Shown here: piece after piece, positions 37,873 through 46,081 of the stretch
How the letters are laid out: each line of letters begins with the position of its first letter
Numbering within the stretch: the first letter of the stretch is position 1
Origin: Pseudarthrobacter sp. C4D7
GTDB lineage: Bacteria > Actinomycetota > Actinomycetes > Actinomycetales > Micrococcaceae
Length of the DNA stretch: 64,000 nt
Direction of reading: 5' to 3'
Assembly (NCBI RefSeq): GCF_013359725.1
Contig: NZ_JABFMW010000001.1
Location: 310,001 to 374,000, forward strand
The notes under the pieces: generated by a model
Seen by the model: the letters and a program-made list of their open reading frames with translations, nothing else
Databases searched by the model: none
Told to the model about the DNA's origin: nothing
Translations under genes and position numbers: made by a program

Positions 37873-38811
37873 GTGGACTTCCCCCTTAGCAGCTCAGTGA
37901 TCCTTGTGGTTGCCGTCGCGCTCTGGATTGTATGGGTTGCCCCCTACGTCCTCCGGAACCGCAGGCGCCAGTTCCGGCCCGCCGGCGACTTCCTGGCAGA
38001 CGCCCCCGCCGATGAGGGGCCGGATGCACATGCCGGCCAGGTCCTGAACATCGCCGCCCAGCAGGAGAACGCCATGGAACCCAGGAAGAGTGCGGCACCC
38101 ACCGCCGGCACTGCAAACACCCCACCGGCGGCGCCGTTCCGCATCCGGTACAGCCGAACCGCCTTGGCCCTCGTGGGACTTCTCTCCCTGGTGACCGCGT
38201 TCATCTCCGGCGTCCTGGTTCCTTTCGGTATCGGATCCGCTGCCCTTCCGCTTACCTGCACTCTGGTGACCGTCGCGTCGGTGGCATTGCTGCGCTGGCT
38301 CGCCCTCCGCGACCGCAAAGCGAAGGTAGACGCCGCCTTCCGCTCGGCCATGAGCGCTCCGGCGCGCCGCCCGGAATATGCCGCCGCCACGCCGTCAGCA
38401 CCTGACGCCGCCCCGGCGCGCCCGGACAACCCTCTTTTCGATGCCGAAGCAACCGAACCAAAGGCGAAGCCGCTGACGGTCATGGAGCTCCGTGAAGCAG
38501 CGCTCGCCGTCGCTGCAGCCGCCGGTGACACCAGCGCAGCCGCAGCCGCCCCGGTCGTCCCCGCCGGAACCCCCTGGGAACCGGTGGAGGTCCCCAAGCC
38601 CGTTTATGTGGAAGCTCCCAAGGCTGAGCGCCCCGAGCCGCAGCCATTGGAACTTCCCGAAGCGCCGAAAGCTGCCGGCAAGCCTTCCCTGAAGCAGGGC
38701 GCGTCGGCGCCGGCGGCAGGTTCGGCTGCTGCCGCCGAGGCGCAGCAGCTGTCCAAGGCACAAAGCGCACTCAGCAACCTCGACGACGTCCTGCAGCGCC
38801 GCCGCGCGTAA
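37873..38811 (+). CDS. Membrane protein with Ala/Pro-rich cytoplasmic tail
   Basis: 312 residues. One helix near the N-terminus (about 8-26, ending APYVLRNRRRQ), two more at about 97-143, then a long Ala/Pro/Glu-rich, probably disordered tail ending KAQSALSNLDDVLQRRRA. The conserved-looking parts are the helices and the last 20 residues. Its function is unknown; it lies between the galU operon and tRNA-Ala. The region 38812-38945 holds no visible gene. Confidence 0.75.
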   Translation: MDFPLSSSVILVVAVALWIVWVAPYVLRNRRRQFRPAGDFLADAPADEGPDAHAGQVLNIAAQQENAMEPRKSAAPTAGTANTPPAAPFRIRYSRTALALVGLLSLVTAFISGVLVPFGIGSAALPLTCTLVTVASVALLRWLALRDRKAKVDAAFRSAMSAPARRPEYAAATPSAPDAAPARPDNPLFDAEATEPKAKPLTVMELREAALAVAAAAGDTSAAAAAPVVPAGTPWEPVEVPKPVYVEAPKAERPEPQPLELPEAPKAAGKPSLKQGASAPAAGSAAAAEAQQLSKAQSALSNLDDVLQRRRA

Positions 38812-38945
38812 GGGGCACCCGCCCAGGCCGCAGGGGGCGCCCGGAAGCCCCCGCGCGCCAATTGGCGTTAGGCCGGGAAAATTTGTAGCCTAAGGGCACC
38901 GGTTCCGCGCCGGCGGGCACCAGCCCGGCAGACCGCGGGATATCC

Positions 38946-39018
38946 GGGGCTATAGCTCAGTTGGTAGAGCGCTTCGTTCGCATCGAAGAGGTCAGGAGTT
39001 CGAATCTCCTTAGCTCCA
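38946..39018 (+). tRNA. tRNA-Ala, anticodon CGC
   Basis: A 73-nt cloverleaf. The acceptor arms GGGGCTA and TAGCTCC pair with a G3-U70 wobble, the alanine identity element. The D arm is GCTC..GAGC, the anticodon stem CTTCG/CGAAG encloses loop TTCGCAT (anticodon CGC, reading GCG), and the T arm is AGGAG-TTCGAAT-CTCCT. The discriminator is A39018 and the CCA end is not encoded. Confidence 0.97.
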
Positions 39019-39075
39019 CAGAAGTTGGTCGGCGAATCGCTGGCGAATGCCCAATCCATTCCACGGGGGCAGGCC

Positions 39076-39081
39076 TAGAGT
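39076..39081 (+). promoter_or_regulatory. -10 box of the 50-residue membrane protein gene
   Basis: TAGAGT ends 7 nt before ATG 39089. Confidence 0.45.
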
Positions 39082-39088
39082 TGGGCCC

Positions 39089-39241
39089 ATGGGAATCATC
39101 ATCGGCCTTCTGGTCATCTGGCTCATCCTGTCCATCGTCGGCTTCGTGGTGAAGGGCCTCCTCTGGCTCGCCATCATCGGCCTGGTCCTCTTCGTCGCCA
39201 CCGGCGTCTGGGGCTGGCTGAAGCGTAAAACCAACGCCTGA
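39089..39241 (+). CDS. Small hydrophobic membrane protein
   Basis: 50 residues beginning MGIIIGLLVIWLILSIVGFV, with two near-continuous hydrophobic helices and the basic end GWLKRKTNA. Similar very small membrane proteins are common in Arthrobacter, with unknown function. A promoter hexamer upstream and a strong terminator downstream make it a self-contained transcription unit, supporting that it is real. Confidence 0.72.
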   Translation: MGIIIGLLVIWLILSIVGFVVKGLLWLAIIGLVLFVATGVWGWLKRKTNA

Positions 39242-39250
39242 CACCATCCG

Positions 39251-39294
39251 CGCCGGCCTGCCCAACCTTATGTTGGGCAGGCCGGCGCTGTTTT
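39251..39294 (+). terminator. Terminator after the small membrane protein
   Basis: A perfect 16-bp stem (39251-39266 with 39272-39287), 5-nt loop, then CTGTTTT. Confidence 0.92.
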
Positions 39295-39348
39295 CCCAGC
39301 TGCCAAAGGACCCTGTCCTGCCGGGATCCGCGGATCCATGCTGTCTGC

Positions 39349-40081
39349 ATGAGCCTCACAGAGCCGGCCGCCGGTCCCACCCCGCTGGTCCCGCCGGTCC
39401 GCCGGAACAATGCCGCCAACCGCGTACTGCATCCGGACCGGCCCTGGATTCGGACCGTCCGGATCCTCGCCGGGCTTTACATGCTCGCGGCGCTCGTCCA
39501 GAAGACCGTGGACGCCACCCTTCCCGGCAACGATGTGGACATTCCCCAGCTGTACTCAGAGTTCACTGTCCAGGCAAACCTTGCCCTGGCGCTTGTCTGG
39601 ATTGTTTCGGGGAGCCGCCGGCGGAACCTGTTGCCGCGCTGGTGGGACCATCTCTTCGGCGCCCTGGTCCCTGGTCATGACGGGATTGATCTATGTGGTG
39701 CTGGTGGCTCCGCCGGGGGAGCCGTGGTGGAGCTGGGATCTGTACTGGCCACAGATGGTCCACCACCGCCTCGCCCCGCTGCTGGTGGCCCTCGACTGGC
39801 TCCTGGTGACGCGGACGGTGCAGGGTACCTGGGGACGCCCCTTGGCTTGGCTGGTCTACCCGGGGGCCTTCCTGGCGTTTTCCTGGGGCCGCGGCGCCCT
39901 GGATGGATGGTACGTCTACGACTTCCTGGATCCCACGCTCGACGGCGGCTGGGCGAGGGTCTTTGTTGCCACCGCCCAGGTGCTGGTTGCGTTCCTGGTT
40001 GTCTCGGTGCTTGTCCACGCAGCGGGAAACGCCCGGTCAGCGCTGGCGGCCGGCAAGGGCGGCCGGGTGCGAGACCCCTAG
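39349..40081 (+). pseudogene. Pr6Pr-family membrane protein with a one-base frameshift
   Basis: The first ~106 codons (from ATG 39349, RILAGLYMLAALVQKT to WWDHLFGALV) and the remainder (LVMTGLIYVVLVAPPGEPWWSW to GKGGRVRDP) are two halves of one multi-helix Pr6Pr protein in different frames. Removing one C from the CCC at 39669-39671 restores a continuous frame reading FGALVLVMTGLIYVV. Either a recent inactivation or a base-calling error in a short C run. The intact protein would be 243 residues. Its 3' end overlaps corA by 4 bp, tail to tail. Confidence 0.82.
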
Positions 40082-41073
40082 AGCCAGCCCTTCTTCTTGA
40101 AGATTCCATACATCAGGGCCCCGGCAGCAACCATGAGAATCAAGGCGTAGGGATAACCGAGGGCCCAGTGGAGCTCGGGCATGCTGTCGAAGTTCATTCC
40201 GTAGATGCCGGCCACGAACGACGGCGCGAACAGGATGGCTGCCCAGGACGAGATCTTCTTGACCTGCTCGTTCTGCTCGGCGCTGGCCTCATTCTGCCGG
40301 TTGGCTGTCAGGGTGCCATCCAGGGTCAGGGCGTTCTGCAGCAAATCCCGGAACGAGTCAGCCCGGGAAATGACCCGTTCCACGTGGTCCTCCACGTCGC
40401 GCAGGTTGTGGCGCAGTTCGGTTTCCACCTGGTACTTCTCGAAACCCCGCTTCAGCTGGTCCAGCATTTCGGGCAGCGGGTGGATGGCGCGCTGGAACTG
40501 GATCACTTCACGGGCCAGTTCATAGATACGCCGCGAGACTGAAGAATCGCCGCTGAAGAGCTGATCCTCGATTTCGTCGATGTCGTTCTCCAGGCCGGCC
40601 ACCACAGGCGCATAATCATCCACCACGCGGTCCAACAGGGCGTACAGAACCGCCTCGGGTCCGTGCTGGAGGAGGTCCGGGCGTGCTTCCAGCCGCTGCC
40701 TGACCCGGGCGACGCCGGCCGTTTCCGCGTGCCGTACCGTCACCACAAAGTTCTTCCCGGTAAAGACGTGGAGTTCACCGAACTCCACGGTCTCATCCAC
40801 GTCCAGGTACCGGGCCGGCCGCAGGACGGTGAACAGGTTGTCGTCATAACGCTCCAGCTTGGGCCGCTGGTGGGCCGAGACGGCGTCCTCCACGGCCAGG
40901 GCATGGAGCCCGAATTCGTTGGCTACTGCCGCCATTTCCTGTTCGGTGGGGCGGTAGAGCCCAATCCATGCCATGCCGCCGTGCCGGGCCAGCGTCTCGA
41001 AGGTCTGCTCAAGGCTGTCCGGCTCGGCGTGGCGGACGCCGTTGACGTAGACGGCGTTATCGATGATGGTCAT
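40078..41073 (-). CDS. corA: Magnesium/cobalt transport protein CorA
   Basis: 331-residue pentameric Mg2+ channel. It has a large soluble N-terminal funnel domain, a long helix (EDQLFSGDSSVSRRIYELAREVIQFQ), and two C-terminal helices with the selectivity motif YGMNF at the end of the first and a basic tail KKKGWL. The ATG lies directly after the TGA of the upstream Lrp gene, so the two are probably cotranscribed. Confidence 0.95.
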   Translation of the reverse strand: MTIIDNAVYVNGVRHAEPDSLEQTFETLARHGGMAWIGLYRPTEQEMAAVANEFGLHALAVEDAVSAHQRPKLERYDDNLFTVLRPARYLDVDETVEFGELHVFTGKNFVVTVRHAETAGVARVRQRLEARPDLLQHGPEAVLYALLDRVVDDYAPVVAGLENDIDEIEDQLFSGDSSVSRRIYELAREVIQFQRAIHPLPEMLDQLKRGFEKYQVETELRHNLRDVEDHVERVISRADSFRDLLQNALTLDGTLTANRQNEASAEQNEQVKKISSWAAILFAPSFVAGIYGMNFDSMPELHWALGYPYALILMVAAGALMYGIFKKKGWL

Positions 41074-41574
41074 TCAGGAAATCTTATCCGGGTCGGCAGT
41101 ACCGCTAAGGCCACTGATGAGCGGCTCGGTGCGGTAGGGGATATGCGTGTGCAGGGCCAGGACGGTCTCTGTCCGGATAACCCCCTTGATCCTCAGGACC
41201 TTCCGAAGGGACGACTGGAGGTTGTGGGTGTCGGTGGCCACCACGCGGCACCACACGTCGCCGCGGCCGGAAATCTCGTGGACTTCGAGGACCTGCGGGA
41301 TGAGCCGCAGGGCCGCCACCACGCCGTCGAGTTCGCGGTGGGAGACCTCAATGGTCACAAACGCCACCACGTCGTAGCCCACTGCCTCAAGGTCGACTTC
41401 ACGGCCGCCAGGGCTCAGGACGCCTGTGCGGAGCAGGCGGCGCACCCTTGACTGGGCCGTGTTGCGGGCGATGCCCAGGGAGTCGCTGAGCTCTCCGATC
41501 TGGATCCGGGGATCCCTGATGAGGGCCAGGAGAATCTTCAGGTCCAGTGGGTCCAAGGTGTTCAAGATCGTCAC
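41074..41574 (-). CDS. Lrp/AsnC-family transcriptional regulator
   Basis: 166 residues: an N-terminal helix-turn-helix (DLKILLALIRDPRIQIGELSDSLGIARNTAQSRVRRLLRTG, residues ~10-50) and a C-terminal RAM ligand domain (VVAFVTIEVSHREL to the end). GTG 41574 follows GGAAA. It is divergent from an MFS exporter and directly upstream of corA. Effector unknown, probably an amino acid. Confidence 0.92.
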   Translation of the reverse strand: MTILNTLDPLDLKILLALIRDPRIQIGELSDSLGIARNTAQSRVRRLLRTGVLSPGGREVDLEAVGYDVVAFVTIEVSHRELDGVVAALRLIPQVLEVHEISGRGDVWCRVVATDTHNLQSSLRKVLRIKGVIRTETVLALHTHIPYRTEPLISGLSGTADPDKIS

Positions 41575-41594
41575 TTTCCATCACGCGAGCATCC

Positions 41595-41616
41595 GCAAAT
41601 TGATGATTTTGCGCAA
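41595..41616. promoter_or_regulatory. Candidate Lrp-type operator
   Basis: In the 159-bp divergent interval between lrp and the MFS gene, GCAAA (41595) and TTTGC (41608) form an 8-nt-spaced dyad, overlapped by the palindrome TTGCGCAA at 41609-41616. Dyads of this AT-rich type are typical AsnC/Lrp-family sites. Confidence 0.4.
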
Positions 41617-41733
41617 TTACCCGCCGGATAAATGTTGGATCGCGCAGCCGTGCCGCACTCTTGAATCATCATAGTTATATCCGCGCCGGGCTCCCACAAG
41701 GACCACCCGCCGCGGCAACCCTAAGGCGGCACG

Positions 41734-42981
41734 ATGACGGTCTTCAGCGAACTGCGCATGCGCCCGGCAATGGCCACGCCCCGCGGGTGGAATGCTTCCA
41801 CCACCGCGCGGCTGGTAATTTCCGGGGCGGTGATCTTCATGCTGCTGGTGGGTGCCAACCTGGCCACGCCGCTCTACCCGCTGCTGCAGGCAAACCTGGG
41901 ACTGTCCAGCCTGGAAGTGACCGCGGCCTTTGCCAGCTACGTCCTGGCGCTGGTGGGGACGCTGCTCCTGGCGGGCCACTGGTCCGACCATATCGGCAGG
42001 CGCGCAGCGCTCCTGGTCGCGGTGCTGACCGGGCTGGCGGGTGGCGGAATCTTTGCCGAAGCCCATTCGCTCGCCGGCCTCTGCGCCGGACGGGCCCTGC
42101 AGGGCATCGCTGTTGCGCTTGCCACCGGAGCCAGTGCAGCCGCCCTGCGTGAGCTGCTTCCCTCCCGGCCGGAATGGGCATCGCGCTTCACCCTGCTGGC
42201 ATCCTCAGGCGGAGTGGCGGCCGGCCCGGTCATCGGCGGCCTCCTGTCCCTACTTCCCGGTGCCACGACAGCCCCGTATGCCGTCCATTCCCTGCTGCTC
42301 GCCGGCCTCCTGCTCCCGCTGTACCTGATCCGTGCCCGCCCGGCCATCATGGTGCCCGCCGCGTCCCGGCCCCTGCATGCCCTTGCCCCGCGGCGGCCTT
42401 CCGTGTCACGCCAGGCGCGGGGCCCCTTCTGGCTCGCATCCGGCGTCGGCTTCCTCAGCTTTGCCGTGTTTGGCTTCTCCCTGTCACTCGCTCCGGGCTA
42501 CTTCGCCCAGGTGCTGGGCACGGACTCCCGGCCGCTGATCGGCGTCCTTGCGGGACTGCCGCTGGGCGCATCGGCATTGAGCCAGCTGGTGACTGTGCGC
42601 GGGCGCCTGACCGTGCCGGCCGGCTTGGCGGTCCTGGGCGTCTCCGTCCTGCTGCTGGGGGCCGCAGGGGCATGGCACAGCCCCGTAATGCTGGTCAGCG
42701 CGGCCATCGCCGCCGGGGTTGGCCAGGGGCTGGCGTTCAGGACCGTCTTCAACGATGTGGCAGCCAGGGTGGAACCAGCCCGGCACGCGCAAATCATCAG
42801 CACCGTCTACGTCATCACGTATCTGGGAAGCGCGGTGCCGGTCCTGGGCCTGGGCTGGGCCGGCGCGGCTTTCGGCATGGCGGCGGCTGTGCAGGGCTTC
42901 GTCCTGGTGTGCGGCGCAGCGGCGCTCCTGCTGGCAGCCGCGACCATGGTGCAGGCGGCACGGCGGCAGTCCGCCGCCTAA
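41734..42981 (+). CDS. MFS transporter
   Basis: 415 residues with about twelve helices. The family loop GHWSDHIGRRAALLVAV between helices 2 and 3 (about residue 85) and the duplicated six-helix layout are clear; LLPSRPEWASRFTLLASSGGVAAGPVIGGLL is the helix-5 region typical of drug/metabolite exporters. Divergence from an Lrp gene suggests Lrp control and an amino-acid-like or toxic metabolite substrate; this is inference. Confidence 0.87.
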   Translation: MTVFSELRMRPAMATPRGWNASTTARLVISGAVIFMLLVGANLATPLYPLLQANLGLSSLEVTAAFASYVLALVGTLLLAGHWSDHIGRRAALLVAVLTGLAGGGIFAEAHSLAGLCAGRALQGIAVALATGASAAALRELLPSRPEWASRFTLLASSGGVAAGPVIGGLLSLLPGATTAPYAVHSLLLAGLLLPLYLIRARPAIMVPAASRPLHALAPRRPSVSRQARGPFWLASGVGFLSFAVFGFSLSLAPGYFAQVLGTDSRPLIGVLAGLPLGASALSQLVTVRGRLTVPAGLAVLGVSVLLLGAAGAWHSPVMLVSAAIAAGVGQGLAFRTVFNDVAARVEPARHAQIISTVYVITYLGSAVPVLGLGWAGAAFGMAAAVQGFVLVCGAAALLLAAATMVQAARRQSAA

Positions 42982-43057
42982 TCAGTTCCCCGGACGCCAA
43001 GCCCCTGGCCGGGGACTGGAAGCGGCCTTGGAAGCGGCCCTGGACGCCCGCCCTGTC

Positions 43058-43561
43058 CTAGTCCGGAAGCGGGCCGTGATTGCCTTGGATGTGTTCGAAG
43101 ACGAGGGTGGTTTCGGTGTGGCCCACCACGGGGTCGGTGGCCAGGTTGTCCAGCACCCAGTCCCGCAGGTCCTCGGTGCTTCCGACGGCGATGTGCAGCA
43201 GATAGTCCACCGAACCCGAGGTGTGGAACGTGGAGAGCACGGCAGGCAGGTGCGGCACGCGCGCGGTGAAACGGTCGATCTGGTCCCTGTCGTGGGCGCG
43301 GAGCCGGACGGCCACCAGTGCCTGCACGGACCTCCCGATGGCTGACAGGCTCAGCTTCGCTTCATAGCCCTGGACAATGCCGCGCTCCGACAGGGCACGG
43401 GTCCGCATGAGGGCTGTGGATGGCGCGATGCCCACCATTTCGGCAAGCTGTTTGTTGGAGATCCGCGCATCCGCCACCAAGGCCGCCAGCAGGCGCTCGT
43501 CGATGGCGTCCAGCGGCTCCACATGCCCTCCGGGGCGGGCGTTCCTTGCGTTCGTGCTCAC
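43058..43561 (-). CDS. Lrp/AsnC-family transcriptional regulator
   Basis: 167 residues: helix-turn-helix LDAIDERLLAALVADARISNKQLAEMVGIAPSTALMRTRAL and a RAM domain with VPHLPAVLSTFHTSGSVDYLLHIAVGS. GTG 43561 is chosen over ATGs at 43591 and 43609 because GGAAGGA lies 6 nt upstream. It is convergent with the preceding MFS gene. A second Lrp paralogue lies only 1.5 kb away. Confidence 0.92.
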   Translation of the reverse strand: MSTNARNARPGGHVEPLDAIDERLLAALVADARISNKQLAEMVGIAPSTALMRTRALSERGIVQGYEAKLSLSAIGRSVQALVAVRLRAHDRDQIDRFTARVPHLPAVLSTFHTSGSVDYLLHIAVGSTEDLRDWVLDNLATDPVVGHTETTLVFEHIQGNHGPLPD

Positions 43562-43697
43562 TGCGGTTCCTTCCAAATGGTCTTGGTTCATCCTAGACCG
43601 CAGAATCATTGCGGCACGGTCAGTAGGCGCCCGTTTTGCCGAACATCCACACGCTGGAGGCCGCGGAGGAAGCCGGTTAATTCGCCACGGAGACGAT

Positions 43698-44933
43698 TCA
43701 GGGGGCGTGCTCTCTTGTGGGATGGACGACGGCGACAGTTGCGGCGGTCAGGCATGCCAAGACCATGACGGCTCCCGCAAGTGCGTTCCAGCCCCAGGCC
43801 TGGAAGACCAGGCCGCCGGCCCAGCCCAGCAGGCTGGAACCCAGGTAGTAGGCGAGGTTGTACAGGGACGCGGCCTGTGCCCGGCCCTGCCTGGCGATGG
43901 CACCCGTCCAGCCGGAACCGATGCTGTGGGCGGCGAAGAAGCCGCCTGTGAAGACCACCAGCCCGGCGAGAATCAGGACCAAGGACGGGGTGAGGGTCAG
44001 GGCCAGGCCGGCGAGGGCCAAAGCAAGTCCTGCCAGGAGCACGTTCCGGCGGCCGTACCGCGTGGTCATCCCCGCGGCCCAGCGGGAGGAGAAGGTGCCG
44101 GACAGGTAGGCCAGGAAGATCAGGCTGATCACCGTTGCCGGAAGGCCGAAGGGCTCGCCGGACAGCCGGAAGCCCAAGTAGTTGTACACGGCCACGAACC
44201 CGCCCATCATCAGGAACGCCTGGGCGTACAGGGCCAGCAGCCTGACATTGCGCAGGTGGGCGCCAAGCGTCCGGACCGCGCTGCGGAGGCCGGCGGCCGG
44301 GGCAGGGATGAAGCCCCGTGCGCGGGGAACAAGGGCAAGGAAGGCGACGGCGGCAGCGGTCGCCAGCAGTGACACGGCCAGCGCTGCCGACCGCCATCCC
44401 CAGAGCTCGCCCACCGGGCCCGCCACCAGCCGCCCGGACAGTCCCCCCAGGGTGGTGCCGGCAACGTAGCTTCCCGCGGCGATGGCGGCGTGGGCTTTGC
44501 TGACCTCCTCATTCAAGTAGGCAATGGCGACGGCGGGTATGCCGCCCAGGGCCATTCCTTCCAGCAGGCGCAGGACCAGGAGCATGGTGAAGCTGGTGGA
44601 CATCGGGACCAGCAGCCCCAGGAGGGTTGCCGCGGTGATGCCCCACATCATGGCCTTCACCCGGCCAATCCGGTCCGCCAGGAAGGACCAGGGGATCACC
44701 GTGGCGGCAAGGCCCATGGTGGCGAGGGAGATCGTGAGTGCTGCCTCGGCTGCAGAGATGCGCAGGTCTGCCGCCAGGAGGGGGAGGACCGCCTGGGTGG
44801 AGTAGAGCTGGGCGAAGGTGGCCACGCCCGCGCAGGACAGCCCGGCCAGGATGCGTCCATAGGCCCTGGATCCCTTGGCATGGCCGGTCCAGAGGTGCGG
44901 CGCGTCCGTTCCGGCGCTTGCGTGCTGAGGCAT
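43698..44933 (-). CDS. MFS transporter
   Basis: 411 residues, twelve helices, with SFLADRIGRVKAMMWG in the 2-3 loop and a mid-protein basic loop (LVPRARGFIPAPAAGLRSAVRTL). It resembles the YnfM/AraJ group of exporters. ATG 44933 is supported by TACGCT 6 nt upstream; the frame is open 14 codons further. It is divergent from a LysR-type gene, its likely regulator. Confidence 0.87.
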   Translation of the reverse strand: MPQHASAGTDAPHLWTGHAKGSRAYGRILAGLSCAGVATFAQLYSTQAVLPLLAADLRISAAEAALTISLATMGLAATVIPWSFLADRIGRVKAMMWGITAATLLGLLVPMSTSFTMLLVLRLLEGMALGGIPAVAIAYLNEEVSKAHAAIAAGSYVAGTTLGGLSGRLVAGPVGELWGWRSAALAVSLLATAAAVAFLALVPRARGFIPAPAAGLRSAVRTLGAHLRNVRLLALYAQAFLMMGGFVAVYNYLGFRLSGEPFGLPATVISLIFLAYLSGTFSSRWAAGMTTRYGRRNVLLAGLALALAGLALTLTPSLVLILAGLVVFTGGFFAAHSIGSGWTGAIARQGRAQAASLYNLAYYLGSSLLGWAGGLVFQAWGWNALAGAVMVLACLTAATVAVVHPTREHAP

Positions 44934-44939
44934 CGTGTC

Positions 44940-44945
44940 AGCGTA
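44940..44945 (-). promoter_or_regulatory. -10 box of the second MFS gene
   Basis: TACGCT on the minus strand, 6 nt before ATG 44933. A GCAT-5 nt-ATGC dyad at 44972-44984, in the divergent gap, is a possible LysR-type site. Confidence 0.4.
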
Positions 44946-45027
44946 GTGCGGCCCTGATGAATGCTTCCAATGCATGCCTCATGCGAAACTGATAGCAAAA
45001 ATGGATCCTTGGCACAGGGAGGCCACC

Positions 45028-46002
45028 ATGGAACCGGACCGTAAACAGCTGGCCCAGCTGCTGCCCCTGCTGCCGGTGCTTGCCGAGCTGGGCCGGACGG
45101 AGCACGTCACGGAAACGGCGGAACTGCTCGGAGTACCCCAGTCGACGGTGAGCCGGGCGTTGGCGAGGGCCAGCACCGCCGTCGGTACCGAACTCCTGGT
45201 CCGGGACGGCCGGGGAGTGCGCCTGACTCCCGCCGCCCGCACCCTGTTGCCCTACATCGAACAGGCGCTCGCGGAGTTCCAGGCCGGCCTGGACCTGGTG
45301 CGCAGTGAGTCCGAGGTGGTCCGGGGCACCGTGGCCGTGTCCTTCCAGCACACTTTCGGTGAGGCCACGCTCCCTTTGCTGATCAGTGCCTTCCGTGCCC
45401 GGCATCCGGGAACCGGCTTCCGGCTCAGCCAGGGCGCCCGGAATTCCTGCCTCGAGGAGCTGTCTGCGGGGGAAGCGGACCTGGCCCTCACGGCACCGGT
45501 GGCCCCGCCCGGCAAGAACCTCGACTCGGCGCCGCTGTACCGCGAACCGCTGCGCCTTGTGGTGCATCATTCCCATCCGCTCGCGCGGCAGCGGCTGGCC
45601 CGGGTGGCTGACATCCGGACGGAGCCCGTGGTGGTCCTGGGGCCTGGCTACGGGCTGCGTTCCCTGACCGACGCGCTGTTCCGCGAAGCCGGGTACCGCC
45701 CGCGGATAGCCTTCGAAAGCCAGGATTCGCACACCGTCCGTGGCCTGGTCTCTGCGGGCCTGGGCGTCAGCATCCTTCCCCCCGGTGGCGACGCTCCCGG
45801 CCGGACTCCGCGTCCTGAGACCGGAGACCTTGGGTGGGTGGAGGTCCCGCTGGATTCAGAACTCGCCTTCCGGGAAGTCGGGGTCAGCTGGCGGCGCCGG
45901 AAACCGGAAAGCGAGCCGGTTCCTGCCAGGCTGTTCCGTGAGCTGGTGGTGGGGCAAGGTCCGCGACTCCTCGCCGGGCTGGTCACCGGGGCCGGGCGCT
46001 GA
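45028..46002 (+). CDS. LysR-family transcriptional regulator
   Basis: 324 residues: winged helix (LPVLAELGRTEHVTETAELLGVPQSTVSRALARASTAVGTELLVRDGRGVRLT, about 12-65) and a periplasmic-binding-protein-like effector domain (GTVAVSFQHTFGEATLPLLI onward). ATG 45028 is preferred to 45001 and 44974 because AGGGAGG ends 6 nt upstream. It is paired divergently with the MFS exporter. Confidence 0.9.
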   Translation: MEPDRKQLAQLLPLLPVLAELGRTEHVTETAELLGVPQSTVSRALARASTAVGTELLVRDGRGVRLTPAARTLLPYIEQALAEFQAGLDLVRSESEVVRGTVAVSFQHTFGEATLPLLISAFRARHPGTGFRLSQGARNSCLEELSAGEADLALTAPVAPPGKNLDSAPLYREPLRLVVHHSHPLARQRLARVADIRTEPVVVLGPGYGLRSLTDALFREAGYRPRIAFESQDSHTVRGLVSAGLGVSILPPGGDAPGRTPRPETGDLGWVEVPLDSELAFREVGVSWRRRKPESEPVPARLFRELVVGQGPRLLAGLVTGAGR

Positions 46003-46069
46003 CTACAGGACAACGTCCGACGGGGGGGCTGCCGCGCTTCCGGTGCGGCGTCAACCATCGCGCGGCAAG

Positions 46070-46075
46070 TACCCT
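46070..46075 (+). promoter_or_regulatory. -10 box of the sugar kinase gene
   Basis: TACCCT ends 6 nt before GTG 46082. Confidence 0.45.
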
Positions 46076-46081
46076 TGTGAC

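Noticed and set aside
30176-39000. Defence island around the DUF4011-helicase-Vsr-like protein
   Set aside because: Neighbours are housekeeping genes (guaA, 5-FTHF cyclo-ligase, galU, tRNA) with no other defence genes, integrase or composition shift.
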